Assembly (NCBI GenBank): GCA_016793465.1
Contig: JAEUJW010000012.1
Coordinates: 1-64,000 of the forward strand
Direction: 5' to 3'
DNA: 64,000 bases
From: Myxococcales bacterium
Lineage (GTDB): Bacteria; Myxococcota; Polyangia; Nannocystales; Nannocystaceae
Shown here: positions 46,238 through 55,564 of the stretch, piece after piece
Layout of the letters: every line of letters begins with the position of its first letter
Position numbering within the stretch: the first letter of the stretch is position 1
Notes under the pieces: model-generated
What the model was told of the DNA's origin: nothing
The model's input: only the letters and a program-made list of their open reading frames with translations
Database searches by the model: none
Made by a program: the position numbers and the translations under genes

Positions 46238-49200
46238 ATGGCCCGCCTCATGCGCCTCCACTTCGCGTCGATCGGCCACCGCGACGCCCGCCTGTCCCCC
46301 CTCACCCTCGACCTCCGCGACGAGAACCACGGCACCGGCGTCGACACCGTGCTGTGGCTCCGCAACGGCGGCGGCAAGTCGTCGATCCTCAACCTGTTCT
46401 TCTCGCTGCTCCGGCCGGGCGCCCGCGACTTCCTCGGCTCGGCCGCGGAGGGCAAGAGCCGCCGCCTCGCCGACTACGTCAAGGACAACGACCTCGCGTA
46501 TGTCGTCAGCGAGTGGGACCTCGCCCCCCGCCTCGACCTGCTCGGCTCGGCCCCGACCCACATCCACGTGCTCGGCCAGGTCCTCAGCTGGAAGGGCCTG
46601 CAGCGCTCACCCGACGAGTCCAAGCTGCGCAAGCTGCTGTTCAGCTTCCACGCCGGCGCCGGGCTCGGGTTCGACGATCTGCCGATCCGCGGCCTCGGCG
46701 AGCCGGTCGGCTCGTTCGAGGCGTTCCGCGAGTGGCTCGCCGGTCACAAGAGCCGCAGCCCCGCGCAGCAGGTCTTCTACACCGACGCGCCGTCGACCTG
46801 GCGCGCGCACCTCGGTCAGCTCGGCCTCGACCCCGACCTCATGAAGGTCCAGGTCGAGATGAACACCCGCGAGGGCGCCGCCGACGAGAGCTTCCGCTTC
46901 CACGACGCCAGGGCGTTCGTCGACTTCTTCCTGCAGCTCGCCATGGACCTCGACAAGGCGAGCGAGCTGTCCGCCAACCTCGAGACCTTCCGCAGCAAGC
47001 TGCAGCAGCGGCCGGTCCTCCTGCTCGAGCGCCAGCTGTTCGACGCCGCCTTGCCGCCGCTGCGCGAGCTCTCGGCCGCCGTCGACGCCCGCGAGGCCGC
47101 CCACCGCCACCTCGGCGAGGTCACCGACGCGGCCTCGGGTACCGCCGCCGCACTGCGCCAGCGCGCCGACAGCTTCGAGCGCCGCGCCGCCGAGCGCCGC
47201 GCGTCCCAGCAGGACGCCCAGGAGAAGGCCCGCCTCGCCGGCAACGAGGCCGACCTCAAGCGCCGCTGGGCCAGCGGCGTCGAGCGCCACGCCATCCGCC
47301 TGCGGGCCAGGGAGGCCGAGGATGCGCTCGCCCGGGCGCGCGCGATCGAGGCCGACCGCCAGCGGGCCGTCCACACCGTCGAGGCCGCCGGCACCCTCTC
47401 GCAGGTCGAATCTCTGGCCGCCCAGGTCGCCGCCAAGCAGGTCGCCCTCGACCGCAGCACGCAGGCGCTCGTGCCCCTGAAGGAGTCGCTCGAGCACGCG
47501 GGCTCGCGTCTGCGGCTCGCGCTCCGGCGGAGCGACGAGCTGCTCGCCGGGCACGAGCAGGAGGCCGCGACCCTCCACCGCGGCTGCAAGGCGACGGAGC
47601 AGGCGCTGCGCGACGAGCAGAGCCGGGCGGACACCCGGGCCGGGGGTCTGGCCGCCGAGATCCGCGGCCACCGCCAGCACCTCAAGGATCGCGAGCACGC
47701 GCGCGAGGCCCTCGGCCGCGACGGCGTGCTCGCCCCCTACGAGAGGGCGGAGGACGCGCTCGCTCGCTGGCAGGAGGCCGCCGCCCGCGCCGCCGCCCGC
47801 GCCCGCCAGGCCGGCGAGCGCCACGAGCAGCGCACGCGCGAGCGACAGGAGCTCGCCGCCACGCTCCGCCCGCTCGGGGAGGAGCGCGGCCGGGTCGAGG
47901 CCCAGGCGAAGGCCGCGCGCACGACCCTCGACCAGGCGATCGGCTGGCGCGACCGTCTGCGCCGCACCCCGATCCTCGGCGAGGTCCAGGGCGTCGACGA
48001 GGCCGATCTCGAGCAGCCGCGCCTCGAGACCCTGCTGCGCCAGCAGGCCGAGGCGGCCCGTCGGAGGATCCTCGAGCTCGGCGTCGACGCGGCCGAGGAC
48101 GAGCGGGCGCTCGCCGCCCTGCGCAGCGACGGCTTCCTCCCCCCGACCCGCGACGTCGAGGAGGTCGTGCGATCGCTGCGCGAGCGCAAGGTCGCCGCGC
48201 ACGCTGGCCTGCGCTACCTCGCCGAGAACCACTCCAGCGCCGAGAGCCGCGAGCACATCGCCCGCGACCCCGCGCGCCACGCCGGCGTCGTCGTCCTCCG
48301 CCAGGAGGACCTCACCGTCGCTCGGACCCTCCAGACGCTCGACATGCGCCTGCGGACCCCGATCCAGGTCACGTGGGTCCGCGCCGACGACCCGACCGAC
48401 GGCGCCGCGTGCGTCCTGCCGCCCGACCCCGCCACCTTCGACCGCGCCGCCGCCGACGCCCGCCGCCATGAGCTCACCGAGATGAGCGAGGCCCGTCGTC
48501 GCGAGTCCGACGACCTCCACCGCCGCGAGCACGCCTGCAACGCCGCCGCCGACGAGCTGGCCCGCTGGCTCGCCGCGTGGGGCGGCGGCAAGCTCGAGGC
48601 GCACGAGTCCCTGCTCGGCTCCCTGGTCCGGCACGCGCAGCAGCTCGCCGAGCAGATCGCGGACGTCGAGGCGAACCTGGCCCGGCTCGCCGCCGACATC
48701 CAGGCGGCCGCCGACGAGCGCCGGACCGCCGACGCCGAAGCCGCCGCCGCGAAGCAGCACGCCGGCCGCGTCGCCGCCTTCATCGAGCAGTACGACCGCC
48801 ACTTCCAGGCCTGGACCGACGAGCTCGATCGCCTGCAGCGCGAGTCCGACGCGCTCGGCCGCCGCCGCGACGAGCTCGCCGACCTGATCACGCAGGCCGG
48901 CGAGCGGACCCACGAGGCCCAGCGCCGGCTCGACGAGCTCGGGCACCAGCGCCGCGCGATCCGCCGGCAGATCGACGCGATCCTCTACCGCGCCGCCGAC
49001 GAGCCCGACGACGCCCCGACCGTCGCCGAAGCCGAGGCGCTCTACGACCAGCTGCGCGCCAGCTACGAGCAGAAGACCAGCGAGAACCGCCTCCAGTGGG
49101 AGCTCGACCAGCTGCAGCAGGCCCTCCTCGGCGTGCGCGCCGCGTACACGCAGCATCTCGCCCGCGGCCTCGACGAGCCGGAGATCCGCCGCGCGCTCGC

Positions 49201-50566
49201 CCGCGGCGACCTGCCGGGCCAGCTCGCCCGCGGACAGGCGGCGCTGGCCGACGCTGTCCGCGACCACGCCCGGGCGGCCAACACCCACGAGATCGCCCAG
49301 AAGGCTGCCACCGAGCTCCAGCGCAAGCGCGACGCCGACGACGTCCCGACGGACGGCCGCCCCCTGCCGACCACCAGCCGCGACGCCGACGCGCTCGCCC
49401 TCCAGCTCCGCGACGAGGCCCTGACCGCCTCCGCCGAGCATGAGCGCCGGCGCGGCGAGGCGCAGCAGCACGACGAGGCCGCGAAGCAGCTCGCCACCCG
49501 CCGGGCCGCGCACGCGAACGTCCTCGACCTCCTGATCGCTGTCGCCGGCGAGCTCGCCGAGCGCCCGCCGCGGGACCTCCCGGACGACGACGACGCCGTC
49601 CGGTCCGCCGTCACCGACCTGTGCGCGCGCCTCAAGGACGCCCGCGCCGCGGACGAGCGGACGGCCCAGCGCGTGCGCAGCTGCGGCGAGGCCGTGCGCA
49701 GCATCGCCGCCGAGGAGCGGTTCGCCAGCCTCAAGAACCAGGCCCGCGACCGCCTACGGACCGACGTCGCCGAGCTCGCCGCCGACGCCGCGAAGTTCGC
49801 CGACGAGTTCGAGAAGGCGCGGGAGATCCTCGGCGCCGCGATCGCCGAGCTCGACGACCACCGCCGGATCCTGATCACCAACCTGATCGGCCTCGGCGAG
49901 GACGCCGCCCACGTCCTGCGCCAGGCCGCCCGCGCCAGCGTGCTCCCGGAGTCCCTCGGCCCGTGGGGCGGCCGCAGCTACCTGCGGGTCGACTTCCAGA
50001 TCCCCGACGGCGACGCCGACAAGCAGGCGCGCATCGCCCCGCTGATCGACCGCCTCATGGACGCGGCGACCGTGCCGAACGCCCTCAACCTCGTGCGCCA
50101 GGCGATCTTCGAGCTCGTCGGCGGACGTCACGACGCCTTCAAGGTCACCGTGCTCAAGCCCGACGCCGTCCTCCGCCCCGACGCGATCCCCGTCGAGCTG
50201 CTCAGCACCTTCAGCCGCGGCCAGCAGCTCACCGCCGCGATCCTCCTCTACTGCACGATCGTCCAGATCCGGGCCCGCCGCCGCGGCCGCGGCCGCGCCG
50301 TCGCCGACGCCGGCACCCTGATCCTCGACAACCCGATCGGCACCTGCTCGAGCCGCGCCCTGCTCGAGATGCAGCGGACGATCGCCCAGAAGATGGGCGT
50401 CCAGCTCGTCTACACCACCGGCGTCGAGGACGCCGACGCGATCGCCGTGCTTCCGAACACGATCCGCCTGCGCAACTCCCACCGCGACCGCCGGACCGGC
50501 GACCTCCACGTCACCGAGGATGCCGACCCCGTCGAGGCCGTGCGCCTCCACGCGAGGACCGCGTGA
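46238..50566 (+). CDS. jetC: Wadjet SMC ATPase JetC (MukB-like)
   Basis: A 1442-residue SMC-like ATPase. The N-terminal head carries Walker A LRNGGGKSS (41-49). Two very long Ala/Arg/Glu/Gln coiled-coil arms (about 240-640 and 760-1250) flank a middle globular hinge-like region (about 640-750). The C-terminal head carries the signature STFSRGQQLTAA (near 1323) and Walker B GTLILDNPIG (about 1358-1367). ATP-driven loop extrusion by JetABC lets Wadjet detect small circular DNA. The start ATG at 46238 follows jetB closely, and its stop overlaps jetD as GTGA. It is long for a JetC, which may help assign the Wadjet type. Confidence 0.93.
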   Translation: MARLMRLHFASIGHRDARLSPLTLDLRDENHGTGVDTVLWLRNGGGKSSILNLFFSLLRPGARDFLGSAAEGKSRRLADYVKDNDLAYVVSEWDLAPRLDLLGSAPTHIHVLGQVLSWKGLQRSPDESKLRKLLFSFHAGAGLGFDDLPIRGLGEPVGSFEAFREWLAGHKSRSPAQQVFYTDAPSTWRAHLGQLGLDPDLMKVQVEMNTREGAADESFRFHDARAFVDFFLQLAMDLDKASELSANLETFRSKLQQRPVLLLERQLFDAALPPLRELSAAVDAREAAHRHLGEVTDAASGTAAALRQRADSFERRAAERRASQQDAQEKARLAGNEADLKRRWASGVERHAIRLRAREAEDALARARAIEADRQRAVHTVEAAGTLSQVESLAAQVAAKQVALDRSTQALVPLKESLEHAGSRLRLALRRSDELLAGHEQEAATLHRGCKATEQALRDEQSRADTRAGGLAAEIRGHRQHLKDREHAREALGRDGVLAPYERAEDALARWQEAAARAAARARQAGERHEQRTRERQELAATLRPLGEERGRVEAQAKAARTTLDQAIGWRDRLRRTPILGEVQGVDEADLEQPRLETLLRQQAEAARRRILELGVDAAEDERALAALRSDGFLPPTRDVEEVVRSLRERKVAAHAGLRYLAENHSSAESREHIARDPARHAGVVVLRQEDLTVARTLQTLDMRLRTPIQVTWVRADDPTDGAACVLPPDPATFDRAAADARRHELTEMSEARRRESDDLHRREHACNAAADELARWLAAWGGGKLEAHESLLGSLVRHAQQLAEQIADVEANLARLAADIQAAADERRTADAEAAAAKQHAGRVAAFIEQYDRHFQAWTDELDRLQRESDALGRRRDELADLITQAGERTHEAQRRLDELGHQRRAIRRQIDAILYRAADEPDDAPTVAEAEALYDQLRASYEQKTSENRLQWELDQLQQALLGVRAAYTQHLARGLDEPEIRRALARGDLPGQLARGQAALADAVRDHARAANTHEIAQKAATELQRKRDADDVPTDGRPLPTTSRDADALALQLRDEALTASAEHERRRGEAQQHDEAAKQLATRRAAHANVLDLLIAVAGELAERPPRDLPDDDDAVRSAVTDLCARLKDARAADERTAQRVRSCGEAVRSIAAEERFASLKNQARDRLRTDVAELAADAAKFADEFEKAREILGAAIAELDDHRRILITNLIGLGEDAAHVLRQAARASVLPESLGPWGGRSYLRVDFQIPDGDADKQARIAPLIDRLMDAATVPNALNLVRQAIFELVGGRHDAFKVTVLKPDAVLRPDAIPVELLSTFSRGQQLTAAILLYCTIVQIRARRRGRGRAVADAGTLILDNPIGTCSSRALLEMQRTIAQKMGVQLVYTTGVEDADAIAVLPNTIRLRNSHRDRRTGDLHVTEDADPVEAVRLHARTA

Positions 50567-51585
50567 GCGCCGCCGAGGTCCTCCTGCACGCGCTGCGCGA
50601 GCACGCCGGCAAGCGCCGGCGCCTCGCCCTCGACGACGTCTGGCACGTCTTCCGCGCCACGCTGGCGATCGAGTACAGCGACCGCGGACGCGAGGCCCTC
50701 GCCGCCTACCTCGTCGACCTCCAGGGCCAGGGCCACCTGCAGCTCCCGCGCCAGCACAGCCTGTGGGACCGCACGCCGGAGCCCCCGCTCCCGCGGTGGG
50801 TCCAGCTCGCAACCCCGGCCCGGGCCGGCCCCCCGATCGATCACCGCGCCGTCGCCTGGCCGCCCGAGCTGGCGCGTCTGGTCGACGAGCCGCGGATCGC
50901 CCCGGATGTGCTGCAAGACCTCCTCAAAATTAAACGATTCCTCGCCGAGGGCGGCCGCCGACGCGAGCCCGTGCCGCTGCGCGAGCGCTCGGTCGAACTC
51001 CTCGGCGACGAGAAGCGCCTCGACGTGCTGCTGCGCTCGCGCCTGTTTCGCAGCATTGGCCTCGGCCCCGAGATCCTGCGCGCGCGCGAGGTCCCCGTCC
51101 CGATCGTCTGGGAGCCCGGACCCGACGACACCGACGCCACCAGCATCCTCGTCCTCGAGAACCTGCACACGTACGACTCCTTCCGCCGCTGGAACGCCCG
51201 CGAGGGCGCACACCTCGCGGTTGTCTACGGCGGCGGCAAGGCGTTCGCCGGCATGCTCGACGACCTCGGTCGCATCGTCGTCGACCTCGGCGCCTTCGCG
51301 ATCCACTACTTCGGCGACCTCGACGCCGAGGGCCTGTACATCGCCGCCGCCGCCGCCCGGGCCCTCGGCGAGCTCCCGCTCGTCGCCGCCGAGCGCTGGT
51401 ACGACCTCCTGCTCGCCCGCGGCGCAGGTCTCGAGCTCCCGGACATCGAGCCAAGCACCCCCGAGTTCGCCCTGCTCTGGCTCCCGGAGCGCCTCCGAGA
51501 CCCGGTCCGGCAACTCCTCGCCGCCGGCCGGCGCCTCCCCCAGGAGCTCGTCGGGTGGGAGCAACTGCGAACTTCCACCCGATAG
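50563..51585 (+). CDS. jetD: Wadjet TOPRIM nuclease JetD (DUF2220/DUF3322)
   Basis: A 340-residue protein with a GTG start overlapping the jetC stop. The N-terminal half is an unassigned arm/winged-helix part. The C-terminal half is a TOPRIM nuclease with ILVLENLHTYDSF (near 195; the Glu is a metal ligand) and the DxD motif HYFGDLDAEG (about 246-255). JetD is the subunit that cuts plasmid DNA after loop extrusion stalls. All expected acidic residues are visible, so the system is probably active. The gene ends 90 bp before the convergent small gene at 51676. Confidence 0.92.
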   Translation: MSAAEVLLHALREHAGKRRRLALDDVWHVFRATLAIEYSDRGREALAAYLVDLQGQGHLQLPRQHSLWDRTPEPPLPRWVQLATPARAGPPIDHRAVAWPPELARLVDEPRIAPDVLQDLLKIKRFLAEGGRRREPVPLRERSVELLGDEKRLDVLLRSRLFRSIGLGPEILRAREVPVPIVWEPGPDDTDATSILVLENLHTYDSFRRWNAREGAHLAVVYGGGKAFAGMLDDLGRIVVDLGAFAIHYFGDLDAEGLYIAAAAARALGELPLVAAERWYDLLLARGAGLELPDIEPSTPEFALLWLPERLRDPVRQLLAAGRRLPQELVGWEQLRTSTR

Positions 51586-51675
51586 ATCCATCGTCACCAA
51601 TCGCGGCCTCCAGCTCGCGGCGAAGATGCGGTCGGAGTTGTCGTCGAGGGGGGGCGGCGTGGAGATCGCTGTCGC

Positions 51676-52050
51676 TCACTCTCGGTCTTTACCGGTCAGC
51701 AGATACTCGAGCCGATCGCTCTCGACGGCCACGCGCCGGAGGACCATCAGGAACTCTCGCGCGGTCGCACCGGCCGTGGGTAGCCACCCGGAGGCGACGA
51801 TGCGGCCGCGGGGGTCGATGCGAAAGCTGACGAGCTGGGTCGTGCGGTTGAGCCGCCAGAGCCGGAGCGCGAGGTCCCCCGAGCTGCGCCCCGCGAATGA
51901 ACGGACGACGACCGCATGGAACTCGAACGCGTCCTCGGTCGCCAGGACCCGTACGCGGTGTCGGCGGCCGCTCTCGAAGCGAACCAGCACACCGTCACCG
52001 TCGACCTCGACGGACGATCCGCGGCAGAAAGTCCGCCAGTCAGCGCCCAT
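51676..52050 (-). CDS. Small protein, possible YbjN/T3S-chaperone-like fold
   Basis: A 124-residue product from ATG 52050, which overlaps the end of the helicase gene by 11 bp. The pattern is alternating strands (VEVDGDGVLVRFESGRRHRV, VVVRSFAG), then LALRLWRLNRTTQLVSFRID, then a terminal helix with RVAVESDRLEYLLTGKD. It resembles the small alpha/beta fold shared by YbjN proteins and type III secretion chaperones, which bind partner proteins. I infer an accessory or adaptor role for the helicase-PLD module upstream. The fold suggestion is tentative. Confidence 0.6.
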   Translation of the reverse strand: MGADWRTFCRGSSVEVDGDGVLVRFESGRRHRVRVLATEDAFEFHAVVVRSFAGRSSGDLALRLWRLNRTTQLVSFRIDPRGRIVASGWLPTAGATAREFLMVLRRVAVESDRLEYLLTGKDRE

Positions 52051-55000
52051 CCGTCCCTTCCTCCCGGAGATCGTCCTCGAAGGCCGCGAGGGCCGCGTCG
52101 CGGCCGTCGTCGAAGTGCTCGCGCTCCATGCGGTCGGCCTGCTCCGCGACCCGGCGCACCAGCGCCCCGACGCGCGAGGCATCGTGCTCCGGTGCGCCGA
52201 GGAGCACGTCGTCCTCGACGGTCAGGTCGTAGCGGCGCTCCTCCCTCGTCAGGATGGCGCCGATCCGCGACGGGAGCCGCGCGGCGCGGGCGGCGATCGG
52301 TTCGGGCTCGGCATCGGGATCCGTGCGGCCGATGGGGCTGATGCAGCGGACGAGCGGACAACCGGACTCGGCCCTCAGGATGAGCGTGAACGGCTGGACC
52401 CGGCCGTTCGGCAGCGTGGCCGTCCCGAGCAAGGAGCCCCACGACGGGTGCGGTGCCCACACGACGGACAGGCCACCGAGGGCCGGTCGCGTCAGGCATG
52501 CGAAGCGCTCCCGCAGCCGAGCGGCGAGGTCGTCGGCGACCGCGAGAGACCGCTGTGACCCGCGGAGCGTCGACTCGAGCACCGGGAAGGCGCTCCGGAG
52601 CGGCTCGCGGGGGGCCTCGCGCTGCCGTCGCGTGACGAGGATCTCGCGCTCCACGTCGATGCGGCGTCGCTCCGTCGCGGGCGCTTGCAGAGACTCGTGC
52701 ATCAGGCGCATGAAGACGTTCATGCGATCGAGCACGCGCTCGACCTGCAGCACCTCGATCGTGTCCTTGAGGTAGGGGAAGTACACCTGCAGCAGATCAT
52801 CACCTGCCGGTTCGCGGTTGAGCGTCGACAGCCGGCGGTCGGACTGCGAGCGCACGCGGTCGATCCGGCCGATCCTCTGCTCCATCGCGGAGGGCGTCCA
52901 CGAGATCCCGTAGTGCAGGACCGAGGAGCAGAACGTGTGCAGGTCCTCGCCTTCCTGCAACAGATCGGTCGTGACGAGCACGAACGGATAGCCCGGCATC
53001 CTGAACTGCCGGACGAGCGTCTTGTTGACGGACCCCGCCATCCCTCCGGTCGGCTGTTGCTCGCGCAGCAGCCGCGCCAGCTCCTGGCTCGATTCGTTGA
53101 GCGGATGGTTGCGGACGTCGGGCGCGTTGACATCGAGCAACAGCTCGAAGTTGTCCGCGAGATCGGCCAGCTCGTCAAAGGCCTGCCACCGGTGAGAGGG
53201 GCCCGCACAGCGCCCGGACTCGAGGACGTCGAGGTAGTCGACGAGCAGCCGCTCGCCGCCGGACTCCTGTTCGTCGGGCTCGTCGACCGGCTCGGCGCGC
53301 CCTGCCCCGCGCCCGAGGGCCAGCGTGGTGCGTCCAGACACGGCGGCGACGTAGAGATCGATGAACGCGTGGCCTAGGCGGGCCGCAGCGGCGAGCAGCT
53401 CGGCGCGGAGCACCTGCTCGCGGAACTGCCCGCGAAACCCGTCGATCGTGGTCGCCGGCGTCGACGGGCCCGGCCAGATGCGGGCCCGCAGCGCCGCCCG
53501 CTCGGGTCGCCGCAGCTCGGTGAAGAATGTCCGGCGCTCGAGCGCGACGGCGATCTCGGGCGGCGCCGTCGCGGCGGGTTCGCGGGCCACGGAGGTGCGG
53601 AAGCGTTCGTCCCAGATCACGGCGGCGCGAGCCGCATGCTCGCCCCCGCCGTCCCGGAGGAGCTCGAGGGCCGCGCCCTGGGCGGCTTCCAGGCGGCTCG
53701 CTCGCGTCGCCACGCGCGCCTTGCGGCTGAGGTACTTCGCCGCCCGCCTGCGGACCTGCTCGGCGGCGTCCGCCTCGGACAGCCCGACCGCCGCGGCGAG
53801 CGCCCGCAGAACGCCCTCCGACTCGGCGTCGAGGAGGTCCATCACGTAGTTGTCGGCGAAGAAGGTCGAGTATGGGCCGCTGCCCTTGATGAAGCGGGCC
53901 TGCAAGTTGGCTCCGCTGAGGGTCCCCTTCGGGCCCGTGCCACGGAAGAACCACGCGAAGAACGTGTCGACGCCGCCGCTGTCGTCGGGGTCCTCCTCGG
54001 CGCGGACGGTGTCGAGCGGCGCCGAGGTCGGGGCGCGCGGGCCTGCCATGGCCTCGGCCCGCTCCCGGCGGTACTGCGCGACGAGCACGTCGAGCTGCGC
54101 GTGCAGGTCGGCGGAGAGGCGCCCGCGGAGGTGGGGGATCAGCCAGTCGTCGTAGCGCTCGTCGAGCTTGCGCTTCAGCTCCTTCACCGACGCCACGCGT
54201 CGCACGAACAGGAGCGACTTCTTGCCGGTCTGCCAGGCCGCCTGAAGGCTGTCGACGACCGCGTCCATCTTCGGGTGCGGCATCTCGCGCCCGAACTTCC
54301 GTCGGTAGCTCGCGGCGAGGCGGTTGAGGTCGTGCACGTCGATCCCCTCGCGCTCGCGCGCGTCCTCCGCCTGCTCCGAGTCGTCGAACACCGCCCCGTC
54401 GTCGTCGTCGCGCTTCAGCTTCGCGGTCTCGAGGAAGCTCTCGAACGACGCGAGCATGCCGATCTGGAACGAGCGGTTGAACTGCTTGCCGCTGAGGAGC
54501 TCGCTGACCTTCTTCTGCACCAGCGCGACGAGCAGGCGCTGCCGGACGTCGGCGATCTCGATCGGCGCGTCGTGCTGATGCACCCCGCCGGCCCGCCACT
54601 CTCGGCGGTACAGGTTCTTCGTGTGCTCGCCCCCCGCGATCTGGATCGTCGTCACGCGACGGACCAGGAAGCGGGCCGCGACCTCCTTCTTGCGCGCCTC
54701 GGGCACCTCCTCACGGCGGAGCTCGTCGAAGCCGGAGGCGAGCCCGAACAGATCCAGCTGGTTCCAGACGTGCCGGTAGGTCTCCTCGAGCGGCGTCGCC
54801 GACAGGAACAGCACGCGCTCGGCACGAGGGCCGTAGCCGGGAAACCGTCGCGGGCTCGGGGCCTCGCCGGGCGGGTGGCGACCGAACGCGAGGCTGAGCA
54901 CCTGGTTTCGGGTCGAGCTGCCGCTCGCTACGCCGTGCTTGAGGTTGTGCGCCTCGTCGACGATCACCAGGTCGAACTTCGGCAGCGCGCAGCACAGCAC

Positions 55001-55564
55001 CTGGGCGACGCGCCGCTTGAAGTCGGCCTTGTCCGCGCCCGCGAAGACCTCGTCGCTCAGCCAGGGGAGCTGCTCGCGGAGGCGGTCACGCAGCCGTCGC
55101 CGGTCCTCGTCCGTCTCGCGGAGCGGGAGGCTGAAGCTGGACATGCGGACGAAGAAGTCGCGGTTGGGGTCGAGGCTGGTCTCGTGGACCAGCTCGATCA
55201 GGTTGTCGCAAGAGACGAGCGCGCGGGCGGGGCGCCCGTCGAACGACCGCACCCGCAAGTCTTCGAACCGCACGTTGTTGGCGGCGAAGTTGCTCAGCTC
55301 CTTTTGCCACTTGAGCTGGATGTTCTCCCGCGGCGCGAGGAAGAGGACGCGGAAGTCGGGCGCGAAGTGGCGGAACAGGGCGAGCGCCCCGAGCGCGACG
55401 TAGGTCTTGCCCATCCCGACCTCGTCGGCGAGATACGCGACCCTGTGCTCGCACAGGAGGTTGTGCAGGGCCACGGCGCCCCGGAGCTGCTCCTCGGCGC
55501 GGTGGCCCTCGCCGATCCTCCGCCCGAAGTCGAGGAGCGCCCGCGCGGCCTCGAGGTCGATCAT
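52040..55564 (-). CDS. SNF2-like DEAD/DEAH helicase of PLD module
   Basis: A 1174-residue SF2 helicase. It has Walker A ADEVGMGKT (46-54), a motif Ia region FLAPRENIQLKWQKEL, motif II VDEAHNLKHG (near 202), motif III LSATPLEETY (near 254), and a C-terminal domain with LLQEGEDLHTF and EQRIGRIDRVRSQ (about 868-908). A large Arg/Ala/Glu-rich insertion (about 380-780) separates the two halves. The start overlaps the PLD nuclease stop (ATGA) and its end overlaps the small downstream gene. SNF2-like helicases paired with PLD nucleases occur in several defence systems, where the helicase translocates on DNA and the PLD protein cuts. Confidence 0.9.
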   Translation of the reverse strand: MIDLEAARALLDFGRRIGEGHRAEEQLRGAVALHNLLCEHRVAYLADEVGMGKTYVALGALALFRHFAPDFRVLFLAPRENIQLKWQKELSNFAANNVRFEDLRVRSFDGRPARALVSCDNLIELVHETSLDPNRDFFVRMSSFSLPLRETDEDRRRLRDRLREQLPWLSDEVFAGADKADFKRRVAQVLCCALPKFDLVIVDEAHNLKHGVASGSSTRNQVLSLAFGRHPPGEAPSPRRFPGYGPRAERVLFLSATPLEETYRHVWNQLDLFGLASGFDELRREEVPEARKKEVAARFLVRRVTTIQIAGGEHTKNLYRREWRAGGVHQHDAPIEIADVRQRLLVALVQKKVSELLSGKQFNRSFQIGMLASFESFLETAKLKRDDDDGAVFDDSEQAEDAREREGIDVHDLNRLAASYRRKFGREMPHPKMDAVVDSLQAAWQTGKKSLLFVRRVASVKELKRKLDERYDDWLIPHLRGRLSADLHAQLDVLVAQYRRERAEAMAGPRAPTSAPLDTVRAEEDPDDSGGVDTFFAWFFRGTGPKGTLSGANLQARFIKGSGPYSTFFADNYVMDLLDAESEGVLRALAAAVGLSEADAAEQVRRRAAKYLSRKARVATRASRLEAAQGAALELLRDGGGEHAARAAVIWDERFRTSVAREPAATAPPEIAVALERRTFFTELRRPERAALRARIWPGPSTPATTIDGFRGQFREQVLRAELLAAAARLGHAFIDLYVAAVSGRTTLALGRGAGRAEPVDEPDEQESGGERLLVDYLDVLESGRCAGPSHRWQAFDELADLADNFELLLDVNAPDVRNHPLNESSQELARLLREQQPTGGMAGSVNKTLVRQFRMPGYPFVLVTTDLLQEGEDLHTFCSSVLHYGISWTPSAMEQRIGRIDRVRSQSDRRLSTLNREPAGDDLLQVYFPYLKDTIEVLQVERVLDRMNVFMRLMHESLQAPATERRRIDVEREILVTRRQREAPREPLRSAFPVLESTLRGSQRSLAVADDLAARLRERFACLTRPALGGLSVVWAPHPSWGSLLGTATLPNGRVQPFTLILRAESGCPLVRCISPIGRTDPDAEPEPIAARAARLPSRIGAILTREERRYDLTVEDDVLLGAPEHDASRVGALVRRVAEQADRMEREHFDDGRDAALAAFEDDLREEGTDGR

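Noticed and set aside
46607..49513. 968-aa open frame on the minus strand inside jetC
   Set aside because: Antisense shadow of the high-GC coiled-coil coding sequence. The product is Gly/Ala/Arg/Glu-rich with no domain, and JetC on the plus strand has clear ATPase motifs.
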